Source: an uncultured Prevotellaceae bacterium (lineage in GTDB: Bacteria; Bacteroidota; Bacteroidia; Bacteroidales; Bacteroidaceae). Taken from it: a DNA stretch of 34,899 bases. Shown here one piece after another: positions 1-8,340 of this stretch. The stretch spans positions 1 to 34,899 of the forward strand of contig CAMOUQ010000013.1 in the NCBI GenBank assembly GCA_946626595.1. Direction: 5' to 3'. Both the position numbers and the translations under genes were made by a program. The notes under the pieces are model-generated. The model had not been told where the DNA came from, did no database searches, and saw nothing but the letters and a program-made list of their open reading frames with translations. Within the stretch, counting starts at the first letter, position 1. Each line of letters begins with the position of its first letter.

Positions 1-27
1 CCTAATCCCCACTCCCTACTCCCCCTC
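1..27. repeat. Pyrimidine-rich low-complexity tract before the ABC-F gene
   Basis: The 27 bases before the ABC-F start are made of C-rich hexamer-like units (ACTCCC, ACTCCCC) with no Shine-Dalgarno-like purine tract. It resembles the other short-unit tracts found at gene borders in this window. Its left part lies outside the window, so its full extent is unknown. Confidence 0.4.
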
Positions 28-1962
28 ATGGTTTCAATAGAGAACTTATACGTAGAATTCAGTGCCAAGCCCCTGTTCTCAGGGGTTTCGTATGTCATCA
101 ACGACCGCGACCGCATTGCCCTCGTAGGCAAGAACGGAGCCGGAAAGAGCACCATGCTCAAGATTATTGCCGGTCTGCAGCAGCCCACAAGCGGCACCGT
201 GAGCGTTCCGCGCGAAACCACCATCGGCTACCTGCCACAGGTGATGCAACTGACCGACGAGCGCACCGTGCGACAGGAGACCGAACTGGCCTTTGCCCAC
301 ATCCACGAGATGCAGCAGGAGTTGGACCGACTGAATCGGCAGTTGGCCGAGCGCACCGACTATGAGAGTGAGGAGTACATGGCGCTGGTGGAACGTTTCA
401 GCAACCTGGACGAACGCTTCCGCATGATGGGCGGACAGAATTATCAGGGCGAACTGGAACGTACACTCGCAGGCCTGGGATTCCGACAGACCGACTTCGA
501 CCGCCCCACCTCGGAGTTCTCGGGCGGTTGGCGCATGCGCATCGAGCTGGCAAAGATTCTGCTCAGAAGGCCCGACGTACTGCTACTTGACGAGCCCACC
601 AACCACCTCGACATCGAGAGCATCCAATGGCTCGAACAGTTCCTTCAGGGCCACCAGGGGGCCGTGGTCATGGTTTCGCACGACCGTGCCTTCATCAATA
701 ACGTGACGAACCGCACCATCGAAATCTCCTGCGGACAAATCTACGACTACAAAGTGCGCTACGACGAATACGTCACCCTGCGGGCCGAACGCCGCGAACA
801 GCAACTGCGTGCTTACGAGAATCAGCAAAAGGAGATTGCCGAAACACGGGCCTTCATCGAGCGGTTCCGCTATCAGGCCACCAAGGCCAACCAAGTGCAG
901 AGCCGCATCAAGGCGCTGGAGAAGATAGTCCCCATCGAAATCGACGAAGTGGACAATAGCCGCCTACGTCTGCATTTCACCTGCAGTCAGCGTTCGGGTG
1001 ACTTTCCGGTCATCTGCGACGAGGTCGGCAAGACGTATGGACAGCAAACCGTCTTCTCACACGTCAACCTCACCATTCGCCGTGGCGAGAAAGTAGCCTT
1101 CGTTGGACGAAACGGCGAGGGCAAGACCACACTGGTCAAGTGCATCATGGGGCAAATCCCATTCGACGGAACATTGAAAATCGGACACAACGTAGAGATT
1201 GGTTACTTCGCACAGAATCAGGCCCAACTCCTGGATGGAGAACTCACCGTATTCGACACCATCGACCGTGTGGCCCGCGGCGATATTCGTCTGAAGATTC
1301 GCGACATTCTGGGGGCTTTCATGTTCGGCGGCGAAGAGTCAGACAAGAAGGTGAAAGTACTCTCCGGCGGCGAACGCACCCGACTGGCTATGATAAAACT
1401 GCTGCTCGAACCCGTCAACCTGCTCATTCTGGACGAACCCACCAACCACCTCGACATGCGCTCGAAGGACGTGCTGAAGGAGGCCATCCGCCAGTTCGAC
1501 GGCACCGTCATCCTAGTCAGTCACGACCGCGACTTCCTGGACGGACTGGTCACTCGTGTCTATGCCTTTGCCGACGGACAGGTTCGCGAGCATCTCGGTG
1601 GCATCTACGACTATCTCACCCAAGTGCACCCCACAGCGTCGGTGGGACTGCAGCCCAGTAGCCAAGCACCTAAAAGCACGGCGCCAGCCCCACAGCGGGC
1701 AAACAATGACGGTGCCGCCTCATGGGCCGAACAAAAGGCCCAAGCCCGACAGCGAAAGAAGTTGGAGAAGGCCGTCAGCGATGCCGAACAGGCCGTCAGC
1801 GAGTTGGAACAGGCCATCGCCATACTGGAGGCCAAAATGGCTACACCCGAGGGCGGCAGCGACATGTCGCTATACGAAAAGCACGGCCGACTAAAGCAAC
1901 AGCTCTCCCAAGCCGAGGACGAATGGACCCAGGCTATGGAAGAGCTGGAAAAGGCTATTTGA
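28..1962 (+). CDS. ABC-F family ATP-binding protein (ribosome-associated type)
   Basis: A soluble protein of 644 aa with two tandem ABC ATPase domains and no membrane segments, the ABC-F architecture. The first Walker A (GKNGAGKST) is at about residues 34-42, a signature FSGGW near 164, and Walker B LLLDEPTNHLD near 186-196. The second domain has GRNGEGKTT near 360-368, LSGGERTR near 445 and ILDEPTNHLD near 468. A charged helical linker lies between the domains (about 250-310). The C-terminal 80 residues form a predicted coiled coil like the Uup tail. Family members bind the ribosomal E site and resolve stalled or early elongation complexes; some give antibiotic protection. The assignment to EttA, Uup or a resistance subtype cannot be made from sequence alone. 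The ATG start matches the usual family N-terminus (MVSIENL). It converges on the next gene with only 21 nt between stops and no hairpin seen. Confidence 0.93.
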   Translation: MVSIENLYVEFSAKPLFSGVSYVINDRDRIALVGKNGAGKSTMLKIIAGLQQPTSGTVSVPRETTIGYLPQVMQLTDERTVRQETELAFAHIHEMQQELDRLNRQLAERTDYESEEYMALVERFSNLDERFRMMGGQNYQGELERTLAGLGFRQTDFDRPTSEFSGGWRMRIELAKILLRRPDVLLLDEPTNHLDIESIQWLEQFLQGHQGAVVMVSHDRAFINNVTNRTIEISCGQIYDYKVRYDEYVTLRAERREQQLRAYENQQKEIAETRAFIERFRYQATKANQVQSRIKALEKIVPIEIDEVDNSRLRLHFTCSQRSGDFPVICDEVGKTYGQQTVFSHVNLTIRRGEKVAFVGRNGEGKTTLVKCIMGQIPFDGTLKIGHNVEIGYFAQNQAQLLDGELTVFDTIDRVARGDIRLKIRDILGAFMFGGEESDKKVKVLSGGERTRLAMIKLLLEPVNLLILDEPTNHLDMRSKDVLKEAIRQFDGTVILVSHDRDFLDGLVTRVYAFADGQVREHLGGIYDYLTQVHPTASVGLQPSSQAPKSTAPAPQRANNDGAASWAEQKAQARQRKKLEKAVSDAEQAVSELEQAIAILEAKMATPEGGSDMSLYEKHGRLKQQLSQAEDEWTQAMEELEKAI

Positions 1963-1983
1963 TGAAAACTACTTAACTACTGC

Positions 1984-4900
1984 CTATTCTACTACATATC
2001 TGAAGTCGTCGACATCGACCCAGCCACCTGATTGCTTCGTGGCATAGTTGAAGATGGCGAACTTCGTACCCATGAAGAGGCGGCGGTAGTCAAATCTCAT
2101 TTTATAATCGGCAGTTCCGATTCTTGTCCACTGCTTGCCGTCCAGACTGAAATAGAAATTGGCAGCATCGCGATGGTTGCGGAAGTCGCCGTCGATGCGC
2201 AGCCACACCTTCTTGGCCTTTGCCGACAGTCCGACGCTCTCCTTCACCTGCTCGTCGACCTTCGTCACGGCTTTCTCGCGGTCGGTCAGTTGAACGGACT
2301 GTTCGCTCATTTCCAAAGTGAAGGCCTTACCCTTGCATTTGATGGCAAGTACACCGGCATCGCCATTGAAGGCCGAGAATCCTGCGCAGTCGCCATCCTT
2401 CATGTGCCCATAGTCGATGCATACCGTCGCGCTGCATGTGGGGCCTTCCATACGCTGGGTCAGCGTATTGGGAGCCAGGAAGAGATTAGGCGCCAGGCGG
2501 CTGGTCTTCAGTCGAAGCCATCCCTTGCGGTCGGTCAGGCTCCAGGCCTGGTCCACAGGGTTGTGGTTCCACTGCCAGTGCAGTCCCAGTTTGGAACCGC
2601 TGAAGTCGTCCGACAGCGTCAGCCGCTGCTGCTTCAGGGGTTCGTTGCCCTTCAATGTCTTCAGCCAACTGCCATCGATAAACTCCGGGATGCGCCCCTT
2701 CTCGTCGCCCAACATGGGCCAGCCATCCTGCCACCGGCAGGGTTCGAGGGTCAACACGCGGCCCACGCCGCCACGGTCCTGGAAGATGACACCGTACCAG
2801 TTACCTTCGGTGTCGTCCACGATGGTGCCTTGACCCACACCGCCGAATCCGGCAAACTCCGTTTCCAGAATCACCTTTTTCTCGTATGGGCCACGGATAT
2901 TGTCGGCCCGATAGCAGACTTCGCGTCGCGGATGTCCGCCTGTCCATGAAATCATCATCAGATAGTACTTGCCATTGTGCTTGATGACCCGGCTGCCCTC
3001 CAGCAGGCCGCGCTCGTCGCCGTCCCGTTCAAACAGACGGCAGTCTGTTTCCTCCTTCACGCCCGTCAGGTCGTCCTTCAGTTCGCACATCTGCCCCGTT
3101 CCGTAGAAGACGTAGACGCGGTCATCATCGTCGAAGAAGAGGGTAGCATCGTGGAAGTGGCGCATGCGCGAATGCAGCGTCCACGGTCCTTCGGCGCGTT
3201 CGGCCGTGCAGATGTAGGTATCGCCGCCCGGATTGTCGTTGGGGGCAAACAGGGCATAGAAGCGGCCCTTGTGGTACTTCAGCGAGGTGGCCCACTGGCC
3301 GCGGCCATATACCGTGCCCTCCTGCATGTCGTACTTCGGCGAATCGGTCAGGCGGTCGAAGACGTAGCCCACAGTCTCCCAGTTCACCAGGTCGCGCGAA
3401 CGCATCACCGGTGCTCCGGGCATCAGGTGCATGGTGGTGGAGACCATATAGAACTGGTCACCGACGCGGATGACATCGGGGTCAGGCACATCGGCCCAGA
3501 GCATAGGATTAGGATATCGAGGTTGCGGCAGTTCCATCTCGAAGGGGGATGCGGGCAGTCCGTCTCTGGCAGCGCGGCAGTTGGCCTCCACGGGATTGTT
3601 CTTCCAGGCATAGCGCACACGCGTGCCCGTTCCTATTAATATGACGTTCGCACCCTTTGCCTTGGCCTCGACGTTGCGGAAGCGTCCTTCGGGGCCTGCC
3701 AGTTCGAAACCTTTCAGTTCGCCTTCGGTCAGCGGTTGGTCGAAGGTCACCTGCATGGTTCCGTCCCCCATGTTCTTCAGGGCTATGGGCTGTGGCGACA
3801 AGGGAAGTTTGCTCCCGAACACCAGTCGGTCGAAGCCTTGCGCCACGCGCTCAGCCACTTCCTTCTTGCGCAAGGGATGAATGTCGTTGGCCTCGCCCAG
3901 ATCGATAGCCACTGCCAGTGCGGCATGGGCATCGGCAAGTGCGGCCCGGCGCTGGCTCTCGCGCAGTCGGGCCCAGCCTGTCTCCTGAGGTCGTTCGCTG
4001 GGAGCCATGTAGTTGGCCAGTTGCACGATGACGAAGGGCATCTCGGGCTGTTGGAAACGTTCGCGCCAGACCTTCATCAACTGCGTCAGTTCCTGCTCGT
4101 AGACCTCGGCTCGTCCGGTATTAGATTCGCCCTGGTACCAAACCACACCGGCCACAGGCATCGGTGTCAGGGGACTCAGCATTCCGTTGAAGGCCGCACC
4201 GGCCATATTCTGGTAGCTCGTCGGCATCTGGGGCATCTGGGGCATCTGTGTGCCATCGTGTACGAGCCACTCCTCAGCCAAGGGCTGTTCGCTCCCGTCT
4301 GCCCACACGATCTTGTAGGGCTTCTCACGAATGAATTGTGGCCGCTGACCGCGATTGACGAAACGCACCGTCAGCACGTTATCGCCCTCGCGCAACAATC
4401 CTTCGGGAATGGTGTAGCGGCGCGGCGGATACTGGTAACCCGTGTGCCCCACCAACTGACCGTTCAGATAAGTAAAGTCGGCATCCACCAACGTGCCCAG
4501 CAGCAACTGGGCCTTCTGTCCGGCATGGGCAGCATCGATGCTGATGTGCTGCCGCATCCAGTAGGTGCCGCAGAACCCATAAGCAGGTTGAACTGGCAGG
4601 TCGTACTGGCTGGCCCGTGTCCACCGGCGGTCGTTCAGATCAGTCCGTGTCCACTGCCCGCTTATGCCCGGGTCGGCCTCCTCCAGCACCTTATCCCAAC
4701 GTTGCGAAGCCTTGCGGTTAGCCTCCATCGAGAGACGGCGCAGGTCGGGGTCGGCATAGTATTCGGCCTCACTGGCCATGCGGCTGTCAAAGGGACGTAC
4801 CACTTCGCGTGGCAACCACGACTCAATGGGTGTTCCGCCCCAACTGCACTGCACGATGCCCTGCACCACACCCTGCGTCCGGAGCATGCGTTTGCCCAGA

Positions 4901-5484
4901 AAGTAGCCCAAGGCCGAGAACTTCCATGCGTTTTGTTTCGAGAGCGTAGTCCACCCGCTGCTACGGACATCGCTGCGCGGAGCATCGAGCACGGCCTCGT
5001 TTTCCACACGGAACAGGCGCACACGGTCGGTGGCATCGGCATCTATCTCGCTGACATACTGCGGATAGACGCGCTCTATGTTGACATCCACATTCGATTG
5101 GCCGCTGCACAACCACACATCGCCGACCCATACATCGGCCAACTCCTGGCGGTCGCTGCCGGCCGTCACCGTCAGACGCAGCGGTCCCATTGCTTTCAGA
5201 CTGGGCAGTTCCACCTGCCATCGGCCGTCGGCGTCAGCCTTTGCCTCGGCTTGGCCCAGTGTGCGCAGTTTTGCTTTCCCACGCGCCACATCGGTCTGCA
5301 GGCTCACATTCACCATTGCCCCCGCATCGGCCTGTCCCCAGATGCGGATGGGACGGTTGCGTTGCACCACCATGCCGTCGGCAAACATCCTGGGCAGATG
5401 CAACATGGCACTGGCCGCAGTGCCCACAGTCAGGCAGAGCAGCACGAGGAAGACACGCAAAGTGGCTGTAATCGATCGTTTCAT
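1984..5484 (-). CDS. Exported SGNH carbohydrate esterase (sialate O-acetylesterase/CE20-like) fused to GH43 glycosidase
   Basis: About 1166 aa from the ATG at 5484, chosen over an upstream in-frame start because it begins a clear signal peptide (MKRSITATLR...AASA). The N-terminal half is a sialate-O-acetylesterase-type SGNH hydrolase: GQSN at 128-131 with Ser130 as likely nucleophile, WYQGESN near 449, and the Asp/His motif NDIHPL near 533-538. A jelly-roll galactose-binding-like segment is inserted at roughly 215-340. The second half is a GH43 beta-propeller: DPDVI near 668 (catalytic base Asp), FHDATLFFDDD near 770, and LLEGSR near 830 (general acid Glu). A C-terminal beta-sandwich (about 970-1166) is typical of GH43 xylosidase/arabinofuranosidase subfamilies. 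Inference: one secreted polypeptide deacetylates and trims arabinose or xylose from xylan. It is divergent from the GH115 gene. The exact GH43 subfamily and substrate are unproven. Confidence 0.9.
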   Translation of the reverse strand: MKRSITATLRVFLVLLCLTVGTAASAMLHLPRMFADGMVVQRNRPIRIWGQADAGAMVNVSLQTDVARGKAKLRTLGQAEAKADADGRWQVELPSLKAMGPLRLTVTAGSDRQELADVWVGDVWLCSGQSNVDVNIERVYPQYVSEIDADATDRVRLFRVENEAVLDAPRSDVRSSGWTTLSKQNAWKFSALGYFLGKRMLRTQGVVQGIVQCSWGGTPIESWLPREVVRPFDSRMASEAEYYADPDLRRLSMEANRKASQRWDKVLEEADPGISGQWTRTDLNDRRWTRASQYDLPVQPAYGFCGTYWMRQHISIDAAHAGQKAQLLLGTLVDADFTYLNGQLVGHTGYQYPPRRYTIPEGLLREGDNVLTVRFVNRGQRPQFIREKPYKIVWADGSEQPLAEEWLVHDGTQMPQMPQMPTSYQNMAGAAFNGMLSPLTPMPVAGVVWYQGESNTGRAEVYEQELTQLMKVWRERFQQPEMPFVIVQLANYMAPSERPQETGWARLRESQRRAALADAHAALAVAIDLGEANDIHPLRKKEVAERVAQGFDRLVFGSKLPLSPQPIALKNMGDGTMQVTFDQPLTEGELKGFELAGPEGRFRNVEAKAKGANVILIGTGTRVRYAWKNNPVEANCRAARDGLPASPFEMELPQPRYPNPMLWADVPDPDVIRVGDQFYMVSTTMHLMPGAPVMRSRDLVNWETVGYVFDRLTDSPKYDMQEGTVYGRGQWATSLKYHKGRFYALFAPNDNPGGDTYICTAERAEGPWTLHSRMRHFHDATLFFDDDDRVYVFYGTGQMCELKDDLTGVKEETDCRLFERDGDERGLLEGSRVIKHNGKYYLMMISWTGGHPRREVCYRADNIRGPYEKKVILETEFAGFGGVGQGTIVDDTEGNWYGVIFQDRGGVGRVLTLEPCRWQDGWPMLGDEKGRIPEFIDGSWLKTLKGNEPLKQQRLTLSDDFSGSKLGLHWQWNHNPVDQAWSLTDRKGWLRLKTSRLAPNLFLAPNTLTQRMEGPTCSATVCIDYGHMKDGDCAGFSAFNGDAGVLAIKCKGKAFTLEMSEQSVQLTDREKAVTKVDEQVKESVGLSAKAKKVWLRIDGDFRNHRDAANFYFSLDGKQWTRIGTADYKMRFDYRRLFMGTKFAIFNYATKQSGGWVDVDDFRYVVE

Positions 5485-5698
5485 TGCTATATACATTTTA
5501 TATTTATGTGCAAAGTAAACAAATTCCCGCCACATTCAGCCCAGTACAACGTCTCAAAATGTGCTAAAGATGTCTCAAAGGTGGAAAAAGGGGGCTGCAG
5601 AGGCCTCATATGTGCCCGATATTTCGGATATTTGCAAAGATTATTTGCATTGGAATCATTATTTTTGCATCGGAATATAAGAACAAATACAATACTTC
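5485..5698. promoter_or_regulatory. Divergent control region of the xylan pair (CE/GH43 and GH115)
   Basis: This 214-bp region separates the two divergent glycan genes. On the + strand a TATTTTTG box (5660-5667) lies 31 nt before the GH115 start. On the - strand a TTACTTTG box (5511-5518, an imperfect match to TAnnTTTG) lies before the GH43 fusion. The octamer GTCTCAAA occurs twice in the same orientation at 5551-5558 and 5572-5579, exactly 21 bp apart (two helical turns), and could be an operator. No -33 box with ideal spacing is evident for either gene. Confidence 0.5.
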
Positions 5699-8188
5699 AT
5701 GAAAAAACGAACCCTTCTACTCTCCGTGTTTCTGATGGCGGTGCTGGGCACAGTCCAGGCCGCCGACCAGTTTGTGTGCTTCGCCCGCGAGGCCGACGCC
5801 AGCCTGCTGAATGCCAACGGCCGCTTCGCCATATTTGTCGACCCGGGCGATGAGCGTGGCGTGCGCCATGCAGCACAAAACGTCATGGACGACCTCACTG
5901 CCGTGACCTCGTCCAAGGGGAGTTGGGCAGAGACACCAGCCTCTGCCAACATTGTGGCTGGCACGCTGGGCCACTCCCCTGCCCTCGACCGACTGCTCAC
6001 CCGCGACCAGCGCGCTCGTCTGCAGGGCCGCCGCGAGCAGTTTCTCATCACGCTCGCTGGGCAGCAACTCGTCATTGCCGGCAGCGACCGCCGGGGTACC
6101 ATCTATGGTCTGTACGAACTGTCGCGCCAATCCGGTGTTTCGCCTTGGGCCTGGTGGGCCGACGTAGCCATCGGTCGGCATCCGCAACTCTACGTCCGTC
6201 CCGGCGAATTCACCGACGGCGAACCCGCTGTGCGCTGGCGTGGCATCTTCCTCAACGACGAGGGCCCCTGTCTGATGCAGTGGGTCAAGAACACCTACGG
6301 TACCGACTACGGCGACCATCGCTTCTACGCACGCGTCTTCGACCTCATTCTACGCCTGCGCGGCAACTTCCTTTGGCCTGCCATGTGGGCCTGGGCCTTC
6401 TATGCCGACGACCCCGAAAATTCGCGTCTGGCCGATGAGGTGGGAGTCATCATAGGCACCAGCCACCACGAACCCATGGCCCGCAACCACCAGGAGTATG
6501 CACGCCGTCGCCGAGAATGGGGGCCCTGGAACTACCAGACCAACCAGAAGAATCTGGACAAATTCTTCCGCGAAGGCATCCAGCGCATCAAGGGCACCGA
6601 AGACATCGTCACCATCGGCATGCGCGGCGACGGCGACGAAGCCATGTCGGCCGAAGCCGACACCCGTCTGCTGGAGCAAATCGTCAAGAACCAACGTCGC
6701 ATCATCAAGGAGGTCACCGGCCGCCCGGCCAAGGAGACGCCCCAGGTGTGGGCCCTCTATAAGGAAGTGCTCGACTACTATGACAAGGGCATGCGCGTGC
6801 CCGACGACGTCACCATCCTCCTCTGCGACGACAACTGGGGTAACATCCGCCGCGTGCCCACCGCCGAGGAGCGTAAGCATCCAGGAGGCTGGGGACTGTA
6901 CTACCATGTCGACTACGTGGGCGCACCGCGCAACACCAAGTGGATAAACGTCACACAGACGCAGGGCATGTGGGAACAACTGAAGGTGGCTGCCGACTTC
7001 GGACTCGACCGCCTGTGGATACTGAACGTGGGCGACCTGAAACCTATGGAATACCAAATCCAATTCTTCATGGACATGGCCTGGAATCCTCAACAGTTCG
7101 ATGGCCGTCGGCTCGTCGACCAGCACACCACACCCTTCTGCGCCACCATCGTAGGCCCCGACCACGCCGCCGAGGCTGCTCGGTTGCTTAATATGAGCGC
7201 CAAACTGAACAGCCGCGTCACGGCCGAGATGCTCGATGCACGCACCTATAACCTGCAGACGGGCGAGTGGGACGACGTCTGCGGACAATTTGCCCGGCTC
7301 GAGGCCGACGCCCTGCAACTCCACCGCCAGCTCGACGATGCCCGTCGCCTGGCCTACCACCAGCTCATTCTCTTCCCCATCCAGGCCATGGCCAACCTCT
7401 ACGAGATGTATCGCGCACAGGCCACCAATCATTCCCTGGCCCTGGCGGGCGACCCACGGGCCCAGCAGTGGGCCGACGAGGTACGCCGACGCTTCCGCCG
7501 CGACTCGCTGCTCTGTGCCGAATACAACCAACTCGCCGACGGCAAGTGGCGCGGCATGATGATACAGAAGCACATCGGCTACACTTCGTGGAACGACAAC
7601 TTCCCCGCTGACCGCCTGCCAGCGCTGAAGGACATTGCACCCACCGCCGCCACGCTCTTCCACGACCCGCTCAACCAGGGGTATCTCTCCATCGAGGCTG
7701 AGCACTTCGCCCAGTCCGTGGCCACCGAGGGCACCCAATGGACCGTATATCCCGATATGGGCCGCACCCAGAGCGCCGTAGCCCTCACCCCCTACACCCG
7801 CGAGGCCGAGGGGGCATCGCTCACCTACCGCCTGTCGCTGCCCCAGGGTACTCGGAAGGTTAAGGTACATGTCGCCGTCAAGTCCACCCTCGACTTCTTC
7901 AACCGTGGCGGTCATCGCTATGCCGTAGCCCTCGACGGAGGCCAGCCCGCCATCGTCAACTTCAATGCCGACCTCAACGAAGCCCCCGACAACGTCTACC
8001 GCATTTTCTATCCCACCGTGGCCCGCCGCGTGGTGGAGAGCACCGTGGAGCTGCCCGTGCGTGAGGGAGGCGAACACAGCCTCACGCTGTCGCCCCTCGT
8101 GCCCGGCATAGTCTTCGAGCACATCGTGGTCGACTACGGCGGCTACCAACCCCAATACCTCTTCGGCAAAGAGAGCCCCCGGAGGTAG
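5699..8188 (+). CDS. GH115 xylan alpha-1,2-glucuronidase, exported
   Basis: The protein is 829 aa with a clear signal peptide ending near residue 21 (TVQA). It matches the GH115 layout: a small N-terminal domain with the GTIYGLYELSRQSGVSPW segment near 135-155, then the catalytic barrel with RWRGIFLNDEGP near 180, NFLWPAMW near 223, TIGMRGDGDEAM near 300, a helical bundle, and a C-terminal beta domain starting near 660 (YLSIEAEHFAQ). GH115 enzymes remove glucuronic or 4-O-methylglucuronic acid from xylan, including from internal xyloses. The length is within the family range, so it looks intact. It is divergent from the esterase/GH43 gene, supporting a shared role in glucuronoxylan breakdown. 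A rho-independent terminator follows at 8215-8256, so it is probably a single-gene transcript. Confidence 0.93.
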   Translation: MKKRTLLLSVFLMAVLGTVQAADQFVCFAREADASLLNANGRFAIFVDPGDERGVRHAAQNVMDDLTAVTSSKGSWAETPASANIVAGTLGHSPALDRLLTRDQRARLQGRREQFLITLAGQQLVIAGSDRRGTIYGLYELSRQSGVSPWAWWADVAIGRHPQLYVRPGEFTDGEPAVRWRGIFLNDEGPCLMQWVKNTYGTDYGDHRFYARVFDLILRLRGNFLWPAMWAWAFYADDPENSRLADEVGVIIGTSHHEPMARNHQEYARRRREWGPWNYQTNQKNLDKFFREGIQRIKGTEDIVTIGMRGDGDEAMSAEADTRLLEQIVKNQRRIIKEVTGRPAKETPQVWALYKEVLDYYDKGMRVPDDVTILLCDDNWGNIRRVPTAEERKHPGGWGLYYHVDYVGAPRNTKWINVTQTQGMWEQLKVAADFGLDRLWILNVGDLKPMEYQIQFFMDMAWNPQQFDGRRLVDQHTTPFCATIVGPDHAAEAARLLNMSAKLNSRVTAEMLDARTYNLQTGEWDDVCGQFARLEADALQLHRQLDDARRLAYHQLILFPIQAMANLYEMYRAQATNHSLALAGDPRAQQWADEVRRRFRRDSLLCAEYNQLADGKWRGMMIQKHIGYTSWNDNFPADRLPALKDIAPTAATLFHDPLNQGYLSIEAEHFAQSVATEGTQWTVYPDMGRTQSAVALTPYTREAEGASLTYRLSLPQGTRKVKVHVAVKSTLDFFNRGGHRYAVALDGGQPAIVNFNADLNEAPDNVYRIFYPTVARRVVESTVELPVREGGEHSLTLSPLVPGIVFEHIVVDYGGYQPQYLFGKESPRR

Positions 8189-8214
8189 TTTTCCACCCCC
8201 AAGAAACCCTCAAC

Positions 8215-8256
8215 ATCCGCCCATCGCCTGTAAACAAAGGCGTTGGGCGGATTTTT
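8215..8256 (+). terminator. Rho-independent terminator after GH115
   Basis: Left arm 8215-8228 and right arm 8239-8252 form a 14-bp GC-rich stem with one T-T mismatch and a 10-nt loop, followed by a T5 tract. It lies 26 nt past the GH115 stop and isolates it from the regulator downstream. Confidence 0.85.
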
Positions 8257-8308
8257 CGTATCTATACTTTTCCATAGGGCAAGCGATACAACGTATGAAT
8301 AAAAACCG

Positions 8309-8316
8309 TAACTTTG
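8309..8316 (+). promoter_or_regulatory. Bacteroidetes -7 promoter box (TAACTTTG) for the TPR regulator
   Basis: TAACTTTG matches the TAnnTTTG -7 consensus and sits 24 nt before the ATG at 8341. This argues against a longer start inside the promoter (a TTG at 8314). No convincing -33 box was found. Confidence 0.7.
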
Positions 8317-8340
8317 CACCAGGAACCTGAATACAAACGC

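Noticed and set aside
3736..5853. A 705-codon plus-strand open frame over the esterase/GH43 gene and the divergent promoter
   Set aside because: It runs through the control region and the start of GH115, and its translation has no recognisable domain.
6350..8155. A 601-codon minus-strand open frame opposite GH115
   Set aside because: Antisense shadow of a recognised enzyme, without any domain or signal sequence.
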